64,000 bases of DNA from Chitinophaga pinensis (GTDB lineage: Bacteria; Bacteroidota; Bacteroidia; 2-12-FULL-35-15): contig CAMCYR010000004.1 in assembly GCA_945885475.1 (NCBI GenBank), positions 1-64,000 of the forward strand, written 5' to 3'. Numbering within the stretch: the stretch's first letter is position 1; the number at the start of each line of letters is the position of its first letter. Both the position numbers and the translations under genes were made by a program. Of the stretch, positions 16,701 through 24,700 are shown one piece after another. The notes below the pieces were generated by a model. That model was not told the origin of the DNA. It did not search any database and was given only the letters and a program-made list of their open reading frames with translations.

Positions 16701-16734
16701 TAATCCCCCTATCCCCCTTTTTTTTAAAGGGAAT
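16701..16734. repeat. Short interspersed G-run/C-run repeat, copy 1
   Basis: On the minus strand it reads ATTCCCTTT, an A-run, GGGGGATAGGGGGATTA. A close relative lies at 29291-29319. Both sit in very tight gaps next to glycosyltransferase genes. Here it touches the last codon of purB and ends 2 bp before the glycosyltransferase start. CCCTTT-A(n)-AAAGGG can fold back. Confidence 0.6.
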
Positions 16735-18080
16735 TAAATACCTGTAAAATTACTCGGTGAAATTTTCTTCAATTCAGTTTTTATTGCATCACTAACATTC
16801 AAGGTATCAATAAACGCAGCGATACTTTCTTTCGTGATATGTGTATTGGTGCGTGTTAATTCCTTCAGTGCCTCGTATGGTTTTGGGTATCCCTCTCTGC
16901 GAAGCACCGTTTGTATAGCTTCGGCAACAACCGCCCAGTTGTTCTCCAGATCTCTTTCAAACGCTTCTTTGTTTAATATCAATTTATCTAGCCCTTTAAT
17001 CAAAGATTTGTAAGCAATTAAACTATGCGCAAGAGGAACACCAACATTGCGCAATACAGTTGAATCCGTGAGGTCACGTTGTAGGCGGGAGATCGGAAGT
17101 TTTGCAGAAAGGTGTTCGAAAATTGCATTTGCAATTCCTAAATTACCTTCCGAATTTTCAAAATCGATCGGATTCACTTTGTGAGGCATTGCAGAAGAAC
17201 CGATTTCTCCAGCTTTTATTTTTTGTTTAAAATAATCCATGGAGATGTACGTCCAGATATCTCGGTCCAAATCAATAAGAATGGTGTTGATACGTTTAAG
17301 AGCATCGCAATAGGCAGCAAAATTATCGTAGTGTTCAATTTGTGTTGTTGGGTAAGAACGGGATAATCCTAAGTTATTATTTACAAAACTATTTGCGAAT
17401 GAAAGCCAGTCGATTTGCGGATATGCAACATGGTGTGCATTTAAATTTCCTGTCGCACCGCCAAATTTTGCTCCGTAAGGAACCGCTTTTAACATCGCGA
17501 TCTGGTTTTGTAAACGAACAACAAACACCATGATCTCTTTCCCTAAGCGTGTTGGTGAAGCCGGTTGACCGTGCGTGCGTGCAAGCATCGAAACGTTCTT
17601 CCATTCTTCCGCATACGCGGAAAGTTTATTTACGACATCTTCTAAAACGGGCAATAAACATTCGTTCATTGCATCTTTAATCGAATAGGGGATGGCGGTG
17701 TTGTTAATGTCCTGAGATGTTAATCCGAAATGGATAAACTCCTTTTGTTCGTTGATTTTTAATTCATCAAATTTTTCCTTGATGAAATATTCAACAGCTT
17801 TCACATCGTGGTTGGTGATCTTTTCGATGTCTTTTATTTTTTGAGCATCCGCTTCCGTCAGATGTGTGTATATGCTGCGGAGTGCGGGGTACAATGTTTT
17901 ATCAAAACTTTTCAGTTGAGGCAATGGTAGTTCGCAGAGCGCAATAAAATATTCTATTTCTACTAATACACGATATTTTATAAGTGCCGCTTCCGAAAAG
18001 TAATCTGCAAGTTTTTCGGTTGTATTTCTATAGCGCCCGTCAATGGGAGAAATAGCAGTAAGTTTATTTAATTCGCTCAT
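16734..18080 (-). CDS. purB: Adenylosuccinate lyase
   Basis: 448 residues, full length. It makes AMP from adenylosuccinate and AICAR from SAICAR in purine synthesis. The fumarase/aspartase-superfamily signature GSSAMPHKVNP lies near residues 293-303, with the flexible catalytic serine loop; LARTHGQPASPTRLGKE carries the catalytic His, and FIHFGLTSQDINNTA is present near residue 120. The N-terminus LTAISPIDGRYRNTTEKL is typical of the E. coli-like type. A near-consensus -7 box (TATCTTCG, minus strand, 18116-18109) lies 28 bp upstream. No neighbouring purine gene is present except amn, 1.6 kb away. Confidence 0.97.
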   Translation of the reverse strand: MSELNKLTAISPIDGRYRNTTEKLADYFSEAALIKYRVLVEIEYFIALCELPLPQLKSFDKTLYPALRSIYTHLTEADAQKIKDIEKITNHDVKAVEYFIKEKFDELKINEQKEFIHFGLTSQDINNTAIPYSIKDAMNECLLPVLEDVVNKLSAYAEEWKNVSMLARTHGQPASPTRLGKEIMVFVVRLQNQIAMLKAVPYGAKFGGATGNLNAHHVAYPQIDWLSFANSFVNNNLGLSRSYPTTQIEHYDNFAAYCDALKRINTILIDLDRDIWTYISMDYFKQKIKAGEIGSSAMPHKVNPIDFENSEGNLGIANAIFEHLSAKLPISRLQRDLTDSTVLRNVGVPLAHSLIAYKSLIKGLDKLILNKEAFERDLENNWAVVAEAIQTVLRREGYPKPYEALKELTRTNTHITKESIAAFIDTLNVSDAIKTELKKISPSNFTGI

Positions 18081-18205
18081 TGTAAATTGGTGCTTTTAAA
18101 AAGAGGAACGAAGATAAGGAAAATAAGGATTTAATTGCATCGGATTCCGGAAAGAAGTCCAGCCTACTTTTATTATTGCCGGCGAGCTTTAACGGATCTT
18201 CCTGA

Positions 18206-18616
18206 TTATTTTGTCTCCGACAATTCAATTATTCTGTCAAATTCATGGGCTTTGATAGCTGCAACCGACAGGCGGCTTAAACGAACCAGCTCGATTCCTT
18301 CCAGCTTTTTGTCAGCCTTGATTTCTGCTAGGGTAAGTGCACGTTTCAGTTTTTTGAATGGTGCTATTTCCACAACGCTCCATGCTGGATCTTCTGTGGT
18401 AGGATCTGGATATGCTTCTTTCACAACTTTTGCGATGCCGACAATATTCAGTCCTTCGTTGCTATGATAAAAAAATACGAGGTCGCCTTTTTTCATTGCA
18501 CGCATATTATTTCGGGCAGCATAATTGCGCACGCCATCCCACACCGCTTTTTTATCTTTAACAAATTGTTCCCAACTGTATTTGAAGGGCTCTGATTTTA
18601 CTAGCCAATAGTTCAT
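18206..18616 (-). CDS. EVE domain protein
   Basis: 136 residues, a single EVE domain of the PUA-like fold: MNYWLVKSEPFKYSWEQF, VWDGVRNYAARNNMRAMKKG, DLVFFYHSNEG and VGIAKVVKEAYPDPT are diagnostic. The family (human THYN1, bacterial YcgL-like and others) binds modified bases in DNA or RNA such as methyl- or hydroxymethyl-cytosine; stand-alone bacterial copies are widespread and of unknown role. It starts 16 bp after holA stops and appears to be the last gene of amn-holA-EVE. Confidence 0.95.
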   Translation of the reverse strand: MNYWLVKSEPFKYSWEQFVKDKKAVWDGVRNYAARNNMRAMKKGDLVFFYHSNEGLNIVGIAKVVKEAYPDPTTEDPAWSVVEIAPFKKLKRALTLAEIKADKKLEGIELVRLSRLSVAAIKAHEFDRIIELSETK

Positions 18617-18632
18617 AGTAGGCAGACTGTTT

Positions 18633-19670
18633 TTAGTGCATGATTTTAAAAACTAATTCTTTCAGCAGCTCGCCTTCAGAAGCAGAACCTCTGTCGACAC
18701 CTTTTGCTTTCATATCATATTCGCGCAGAAAGCCAAAGATCAATTTTAATCTCCCTACAGAATAATTTTTAGCACCAAGTTCATAATCCTTCACAAAAAA
18801 AGGATGGACACCCATGGCAGATGCAGCCGTTTTTTTATCTGTCAGAAATTGATAGATAAGAATTTTGCAGAAGTAACCATAGAGCGAAGCCACGGTCATA
18901 ACCATCGGATTGTCCTTCGAGTTGGCATTAAAATAATTGATGATGCGATTTGCTTTTAATACTTCCTTTTTACCAATCGCTGAATGCAGTTCGAACACAT
19001 TGTAATCTTTACTGATTCCTATATTTGTTTGAATGTGTTCGGTAGTGATCTCAGATTTTGCTGGTAGGTTAATGATGAGTTTGTCTAGCTCATTTGTAAC
19101 TTTACTTAAACTTGTTCCGAGGTATTCACCTAACAAACCTGCAGCACGTTGGTTAATAGTATAATCTTTCGACTTCAGGTAATTATTGATCCAATCAGCA
19201 ACCTGGTTGTCGTATAATTTTTTTGATTCGAACATTGCCGCATGCTTCGTTATCAATTTAGCAAGTGCGGTGCGTTTATCGATGCTTTTGTATTTGTAGC
19301 AAAAAACCAGAATAGTTGAAGGAAGAGGATTTTCGAGGTAGGCTTCAAAAGGAGTTTTTACCTTATCCTTTTCTTTTTTATCTTCTTTTTCTTTTTTTAT
19401 TAAGTCTTTTATATCTTGCGCTTCTTTGATAATAAGAACCTGATGTTCGCTCATCATCGGAAAGCGTTTTGCTGCGCCAATAATATCGGCAGCGGAAACA
19501 TCTCGCCCATAAAGAATAGTTTGGTTGAATTCTTTTTCAGAATCATCCAACACATTGTTTTCGATATAATCAGAAATCATATCTATAAAATAAGGCTCTT
19601 CACCCATCAGAAAATAGATGGGGCGGTAGGTCTTCTTTTTTAATTCTGATATTATTTCGTTGTATTCCAT
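18633..19670 (-). CDS. holA: DNA polymerase III subunit delta
   Basis: 345 residues. HolA is the clamp-loader subunit that opens the sliding clamp. Visible hallmarks: YRPIYFLMGEEPYFIDMISDYI at the N-terminus (given here as IYFLMGEEPYFID), FNQTILYGRDVS, AAKRFPMMSEHQVLIIKEAQ, and the C-terminal helical collar domain with YFCKILIYQFL and LLKELVFKIM. The lysine/glutamate-rich insert near 90-105 (KKEKEDKKEKDKVKTPFE) is typical of Bacteroidota. Its ATG directly abuts the amn stop codon (0-bp spacing), so translation is probably coupled. Divergent from the HsdR_N gene upstream of amn, an arrangement I recall as common in Bacteroidota. Confidence 0.93.
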   Translation of the reverse strand: MEYNEIISELKKKTYRPIYFLMGEEPYFIDMISDYIENNVLDDSEKEFNQTILYGRDVSAADIIGAAKRFPMMSEHQVLIIKEAQDIKDLIKKEKEDKKEKDKVKTPFEAYLENPLPSTILVFCYKYKSIDKRTALAKLITKHAAMFESKKLYDNQVADWINNYLKSKDYTINQRAAGLLGEYLGTSLSKVTNELDKLIINLPAKSEITTEHIQTNIGISKDYNVFELHSAIGKKEVLKANRIINYFNANSKDNPMVMTVASLYGYFCKILIYQFLTDKKTAASAMGVHPFFVKDYELGAKNYSVGRLKLIFGFLREYDMKAKGVDRGSASEGELLKELVFKIMH

Positions 19671-20444
19671 TTATTCGAAGCGCAAATGTTTTACTGTTAA
19701 ACCATTGTTGATAAGCTCATTCAAAGAATCGATACCAATTTTCAAATGTTCGTCAACATAATTTTGAGTGATTACTTTATCACTTTCAGCTGTTTTTACT
19801 CCTTCCGAAATCATTGGTTGGTCACTAACTAAAAGTAGAGCTCCAGTCGGTATTTCGTTATGAAAACCAGTTGAAAAAATGGTGGCTGTTTCCATGTCAA
19901 TTCCCATCGCTCTGATAGAGCGCAAGTATTCTTTGAATTTTTCATCGTGCTCCCATACTCTGCGGTTGGTAGTATATACAGTTCCTGTCCAATAATCTTT
20001 ATTATGATTACGGATGGTTGTTGAAATGGCTTTTTGCAGACTGAATGCCGGCAAAGCAGGTACTTCAGGAGGAAAATAATCATTTGATGTTCCTTCACCT
20101 CTAATGGCAGCGATGGGTAAAATGAGATCGCCCAATTCATTTTTCTTTTTTAGTCCGCCACATTTCCCTAAAAATAAAATTGCTTTTGGTTCAATCGCAC
20201 TCAGCAAATCCATTATTGTTGCAGCGTTTGCGCTCCCCATTCCAAAGTTGATAATTGTGATCCCGTTCGCGGTCGCATTCGGCATGGGCATATCTTCCCC
20301 TTTTATTTCAACCTTATTCCATTCAGCAAATTTCTTTACATACTTATTGAAATTTGTGAGGAGAATGTATTTTCCAAATTCGTTCAAAGGAGTTCCTGTA
20401 TAACGCGGTAACCAATTTTGTACAATTTCTTCTTTGTTTTTCAT
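19671..20444 (-). CDS. amn: AMP nucleosidase, short Bacteroidota type
   Basis: 257 residues, PNP/UDP phosphorylase fold. GITIINFGMGSANAATIMDL and ILFLGKCGGLKKKNELGDL form the phosphate/ribose-binding core; IRGEGTSNDYFPPEVPALP and MGIDMETATIFSTGF supply the base- and ribose-binding Glu-Met-Glu region. It would split AMP into adenine and ribose-5-phosphate. The protein lacks the extra N-terminal domain of the E. coli enzyme (about 480 residues), which is normal for this phylum. It heads the amn-holA-EVE run and is divergent from the HsdR_N gene across 188 bp. Confidence 0.9.
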   Translation of the reverse strand: MKNKEEIVQNWLPRYTGTPLNEFGKYILLTNFNKYVKKFAEWNKVEIKGEDMPMPNATANGITIINFGMGSANAATIMDLLSAIEPKAILFLGKCGGLKKKNELGDLILPIAAIRGEGTSNDYFPPEVPALPAFSLQKAISTTIRNHNKDYWTGTVYTTNRRVWEHDEKFKEYLRSIRAMGIDMETATIFSTGFHNEIPTGALLLVSDQPMISEGVKTAESDKVITQNYVDEHLKIGIDSLNELINNGLTVKHLRFE

Positions 20445-20632
20445 AGTTTATGGATAAGACCATTCAAATTTTCACACGCAACAATTTTTTTGTCATCAAG
20501 TGTAATTAAGGAAGCTGTCATTAAAGCAAAGCGAAAATACATAATTTAGCAGGGGGAATAAGTGCTTGTTAAGAATTTTTGATAAAAAAATACATGGAGC
20601 GCGTCATAAATTTTTTCTTACTTCGTGAGTAA

Positions 20633-21073
20633 ATGCAGGAACTCAATTTGCCAAAGTATCCGTTTAGGTTCAAAGAGGTAGCCGATAAGATCCATATCTT
20701 TGATGCTTTTCGGAAGAAATATGTGCTTTTGACGCCCGAAGAGTGGGTGCGACAGAATTTCCTGCAGTATTTGCTGACCGAAAAAAAATATCCTCTTTCT
20801 CTTATCGCAGTTGAAGCTGGTTTAAAATATAATCAAATGCAGAAGCGTGCGGATGTGTTGGTGTATGACAAACAAGGGCAGCCCTTCTTATTGGTAGAAT
20901 GCAAAGCCCCAGAAATCAAAATTTCTCAGGATACATTCGATCAGGTGGCCCGATATAACATGGTATTTAAAGTAAATTATCTGGTTGTAACCAATGGATT
21001 GGATCATTTTTGCTGTAAAATGGATTATTCCGATAATAGTTATCGTTTTTTACCTGAAATCCCCGCTTTTTAA
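20633..21073 (+). CDS. Orphan HsdR_N-type nuclease-fold protein
   Basis: 146 residues matching the type I restriction enzyme R-protein N-terminal domain (HSDR_N_2). The PD-(D/E)xK core is kept: RADVLVYDKQGQPFLLVECK, with Asp in RAD and Glu-x-Lys in ECKAPE, then DTFDQVARYNMVFKVNYLVVTNG. There is no helicase part and no hsdM/hsdS nearby, so this is not a restriction system. Copies next to holA are common in Bacteroidota, which suggests a housekeeping nucleic-acid role. The start is the first ATG; the region upstream is shared with the divergent amn promoter. Confidence 0.88.
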   Translation: MQELNLPKYPFRFKEVADKIHIFDAFRKKYVLLTPEEWVRQNFLQYLLTEKKYPLSLIAVEAGLKYNQMQKRADVLVYDKQGQPFLLVECKAPEIKISQDTFDQVARYNMVFKVNYLVVTNGLDHFCCKMDYSDNSYRFLPEIPAF

Positions 21074-21140
21074 GAACAGTTTGTTTTTTTTTAAAACTTT
21101 CTTACATTGCAGTAATTTAATAATTTTAATTCCTTTTATA

Positions 21141-24020
21141 ATGCTACAAATTAAAAAAATCTCTATTGCAATTCTTGCTGGTGTGATAAGCACTTCAACG
21201 ATGCTTGCTCAACTGAAAACCGTTGTGTCATCCACTATTCCTCATTTTAAAATGGCTGAGAATGTCAAGCCCGGTGATTTTCTTGAAAAAACAATCATTA
21301 TTAAGGTCAAGCCTGAATATAGTTCTATTTGTTCCGCTGTGAAAATTGAAAATTCAGTATTCAAAAAACTTTTTTCTGATCTAGGCGGAATGAATTTAGT
21401 AAAAGTGTTCCCCCATACTAAAGCTCCTGAAAGACCCTATAACGACCGAGGTGAAAAACTTGTTGATTTAACATTGATCTATCAGTTTTCATATACATCA
21501 TTTGTAACACTTGAAAAAGCAATCAATAAAATTGCTGTTGCGGGAATCTTTGAATATGTAGAACCATATTATATTCCGAAAATAAGCTATACGCCAAACG
21601 ATCCCTTGTTCTCTTCGCAATGGGGAATGACAAAGGTGCAAGTAGAGGCTGCTTGGGGTGTAAATACAACTACAGCTCGGGGAGATACCAATGTGGTTGT
21701 TGGAATTACTGATACCGGTACCGAATTGACGCACAGTGATCTTGCAACGCAGATAAAAATAAATGCAGGCGATCTTCCCGGTGGTGGTGATGGTGATGCC
21801 GATGGCTATGTTGATAATTTCCGCGGTTGGGATCTGGGTGATAACGATAATAATCCGACATGGACAGGTAATGCACACGGTGTTCACGTTTCTGGAATTG
21901 CTTGTGCAAAAGTAGATAATTCTACAGGTGTTGCAGGTGTTGGATTTAAATGTAAATACCTTCCTGTGAAAATTGCAAATACTGCAGGTACACTCACAAT
22001 GAGTTACCAAGGAATTGTTTACGCAGCGGATCATGGTTGCGATATCATCAACTGCTCTTGGGGAGGAGCCGGTGGCGGAACTTTCGGACAAGATGCGGTG
22101 ACATATGCTACTATTAACAAGGATGCTTTGGTTATTGCTGCGGCCGGTAATGGTGGTGTTGATGAAATTTCCTATCCTGCAGGATATACATACGTTATCA
22201 GTGTCGTGAATACCAAAACAGATGACAGAAGAAATACAGGTTCCAGCTATAATTATACGGCTGACGTTTGTGCTCCTGGTACAGGAATCAATTCTACCTA
22301 CCCTACAAATGCGTATTCTTCATTAACAGGAACATCAATGGCCTCCCCATTTGCTGCGGGTGCGGCTGCTATTATTAAATCGTTTTTTCCAACGTACACT
22401 GCTTTGCAGGTTGGTGAGCGTTTGAAAGTTACCTGCGACAATATTTATGCTTTACATAGTCCGATCTACGCAAATAAATTAGGAAACGGTCGCATCAATT
22501 TATTTAAGGCGCTAACAAATACAAATACACCATCTGTCGTAATGACTTCTAGAAATATTGTAGATGGTAATGACAATACATTTGTAGCAAATGATACCTT
22601 GAAGATCTCGGGAAATTTCACTAATTATTTAGCACCTACAAGCAGTTTAACAGCAACACTTTCGTCAACTTCTCTCTTTGTGACGATTGTGGATGGTGCT
22701 ACAACCCTGGGTGCTGTCGCTACATTAGGTGTTGCGAATAATAATGCAGATCCTTATAAAGTAAAGATCTTGGCAACAGCGCCCTTGAATTCAAATATCC
22801 TTTTTAAAATAACCTATTCTGATCCTGCAACATCATATACTGCAACTGAATTCTTTTACGTTACAGTGAATGTAGATTATGTAAACATCGCTATTAATGA
22901 TGTAGCAACATCTATCGGAAGTAATGGCCGAATAGGATATAGCCAGAACGGACAAACCGGTGGATTGGGCTTTAATTATTTGGGAGCAGGATCTTTATTG
23001 TATGAGGCAGGTTTGATGATCGGTAGAGATACAGGTAAAGTTTCGGATTGTGTGCGTGCTTTTTCAACACCGGCAGCTGATTTCCAATCGGTAGTGTCTG
23101 CTCATCCAGTTATTCCTTCTGTTTTTTCTGAATTTGATGTGGACGGAACATTTAAAGATAATTTGGCGACATCACCCTTGCCGGTTACTGTTCACCACAA
23201 AGCATTTGCATGGAGTACCTTAGGAAACAGAAAATATGTGATTGTTCAATACACGATCAACAATACAAGTGCATCCAGCTTATCGAATATGTATGCAGGA
23301 ATTTTTGCTGACTGGGATATTGATGCAGCAACATTCGGTTCAAACCGTGCAGCATTTGATGCTGCAAATAAAATGGGATATGTTTATTATACTGGTGCAG
23401 CAGGTAAGTATGCTGGTATCAAGTTACTTACAAGTACCGCGCCTGTTGTTCATTATGCAGCAGATAATCTTGCCGGTGGAGCCGGTGGTGCTGATCTGAG
23501 CGATGGCTACAGTGGTGCTGAAAAATACCTGACAATGACTACAAATAGAGCAAATGCAGGTGTTGCCGGAACTGGTGCCGATGTTTGTGATATTGTAAGT
23601 ACTGGTCCGTATACAATTGCTGCAGGTGATTCTATTAAAGTAGCATTCGCACTTTTAGCTGGTGATGATCTTGCTGATCTGCAAACAAGTGCAGTGAATG
23701 CACAGGTTATGTATGACGGTTTAGGTGTTACTACCGCTATTGCTTCCCTTTCTCTTGATAACGAAAATTCAATGCGTGTTTATCCTAATCCAACAAGCGG
23801 ACAAACATTTGTGGATCTTACAATTGCGCAATCAGCCGCAGTTGATCTGAGAGTATTTAATATGCTGGGTGAAGAAATAAGCGTAATCGCTTCAGAACAG
23901 CTTCAAGCAGGAGCACACCGCTTTGTATATGAAACATCTTCTTTGAGTAGCGGTTTGTACTATTATCAATTAACAGTAGGGAACAAAAAAGTTGTACAAA
24001 AATTGATCGTGAACAAATAA
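21141..24020 (+). CDS. S8 (subtilisin-like) peptidase with T9SS type A sorting domain
   Basis: 959 residues. The frame is open upstream to 20994, inside the preceding gene, but the ATG at 21141 starts the signal peptide (MLQIKKISIAILAGVIS, cleavage after MLA) and is chosen. The subtilase triad is Asp191 (GITDTGTELTH), His246 (AHGVHVSG) and Ser399 (TGTSMASPFAAG). HGVH replaces the usual HGTH. Then follow a beta-rich region (430-860) and a C-terminal type A sorting tail (RVYPNPTSGQTFVDL ... YYYQLTVGNKKVVQKLIV). It should be secreted through the type IX system and act outside the cell as a protease; its substrate is unknown. Confidence 0.95.
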   Translation: MLQIKKISIAILAGVISTSTMLAQLKTVVSSTIPHFKMAENVKPGDFLEKTIIIKVKPEYSSICSAVKIENSVFKKLFSDLGGMNLVKVFPHTKAPERPYNDRGEKLVDLTLIYQFSYTSFVTLEKAINKIAVAGIFEYVEPYYIPKISYTPNDPLFSSQWGMTKVQVEAAWGVNTTTARGDTNVVVGITDTGTELTHSDLATQIKINAGDLPGGGDGDADGYVDNFRGWDLGDNDNNPTWTGNAHGVHVSGIACAKVDNSTGVAGVGFKCKYLPVKIANTAGTLTMSYQGIVYAADHGCDIINCSWGGAGGGTFGQDAVTYATINKDALVIAAAGNGGVDEISYPAGYTYVISVVNTKTDDRRNTGSSYNYTADVCAPGTGINSTYPTNAYSSLTGTSMASPFAAGAAAIIKSFFPTYTALQVGERLKVTCDNIYALHSPIYANKLGNGRINLFKALTNTNTPSVVMTSRNIVDGNDNTFVANDTLKISGNFTNYLAPTSSLTATLSSTSLFVTIVDGATTLGAVATLGVANNNADPYKVKILATAPLNSNILFKITYSDPATSYTATEFFYVTVNVDYVNIAINDVATSIGSNGRIGYSQNGQTGGLGFNYLGAGSLLYEAGLMIGRDTGKVSDCVRAFSTPAADFQSVVSAHPVIPSVFSEFDVDGTFKDNLATSPLPVTVHHKAFAWSTLGNRKYVIVQYTINNTSASSLSNMYAGIFADWDIDAATFGSNRAAFDAANKMGYVYYTGAAGKYAGIKLLTSTAPVVHYAADNLAGGAGGADLSDGYSGAEKYLTMTTNRANAGVAGTGADVCDIVSTGPYTIAAGDSIKVAFALLAGDDLADLQTSAVNAQVMYDGLGVTTAIASLSLDNENSMRVYPNPTSGQTFVDLTIAQSAAVDLRVFNMLGEEISVIASEQLQAGAHRFVYETSSLSSGLYYYQLTVGNKKVVQKLIVNK

Positions 24021-24041
24021 TTCAGGGAACAATATTTTATT

Positions 24042-24049
24042 TACCTTTG
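24042..24049 (+). promoter_or_regulatory. -7 promoter box of the DUF5606 gene
   Basis: TACCTTTG matches the Bacteroidota -7 consensus TAnnTTTG exactly and ends 22 bp before the start codon. No convincing TTG lies at the -33 distance. It falls in the short gap after the S8 peptidase gene, so the DUF5606 gene is probably transcribed separately. Confidence 0.55.
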
Positions 24050-24071
24050 TACCTCACTATTTAAAAGAACT

Positions 24072-24611
24072 ATGGATTTAAGCGGAATTATTTCAATTGC
24101 AGGAATGAGCGGACTGTATAAAGTGATTGCTCAAACAAAAAACGGATTAATTGTAGAATCATTAATCGATAAAAAAAGAGTACAGGCTTTCTCTACCCAT
24201 AAAATCAGCGCCTTAGAAGATGTAAGTGTCTATTCAACAAATGATGATGTGCCTTTGAAAGAAGTGTTCCAGAAGATTTATGACAATGAAAAAGGTGGAG
24301 CATGTATCGATCACAAATCACCCGATGCAGAATTGAAAAAATATTTCAAAACTGTATTTGCTGAGTATGATGAAGAAAGAGTTTATGTTTCCGATATTAA
24401 AAAAGTATTGAACTGGTACAACTCTTTGCAAAAAGATGGTTTACTGGAGAAAAAAGCAGAAGTTGAGGCTGCTGATAAACCAAAAATAAAAGCGCCTGCT
24501 GCGGATGCAAAAGGAGCTACAAAAGTAAAAAAAGATACAGGTACAAAAGCTGTGAAAACAGCTAGCTCTAAAGTAAAAGTACAAGGTGTTAGAAAATCCG
24601 GAGTTGCATAA
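24072..24611 (+). CDS. DUF5606 protein with basic low-complexity tail
   Basis: 179 residues. Residues 1-125 are the DUF5606 domain: MDLSGIISIAGMSGLYKVIA, IVESLIDKKRVQAFSTHKIS, YDNEKGGACIDHKS and ERVYVSDIKKVLNWYN. The last 50 residues are Ala/Lys-rich and probably disordered, able to bind nucleic acid or acidic partners. The family appears confined to Bacteroidota and is of unknown function; it is usually a housekeeping-type single gene. The stop codon lies in the loop of the terminator. Confidence 0.92.
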   Translation: MDLSGIISIAGMSGLYKVIAQTKNGLIVESLIDKKRVQAFSTHKISALEDVSVYSTNDDVPLKEVFQKIYDNEKGGACIDHKSPDAELKKYFKTVFAEYDEERVYVSDIKKVLNWYNSLQKDGLLEKKAEVEAADKPKIKAPAADAKGATKVKKDTGTKAVKTASSKVKVQGVRKSGVA

Positions 24612-24625
24612 GCACCGGATTTTTC
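24593..24625 (+). terminator. Terminator overlapping the DUF5606 stop codon
   Basis: AAAATCCGG (24593-24601) pairs with CCGGATTTT (24615-24623) around a 13-base loop that contains the TAA stop, followed by further T and a T-rich run. The arrangement saves space and could make termination depend on translation. Confidence 0.75.
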
Positions 24626-24700
24626 TTTCAACTATTTTCTGATTTTATTTTCCTTCTCGGCCCTTTTAGGTAATTTGTTTTATTTTATATTTTATTTTTA

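Noticed and set aside
20633-21073. HsdR_N gene as a restriction system
   Set aside because: No methylase, specificity or helicase gene in the window and the protein is only the N-terminal domain.
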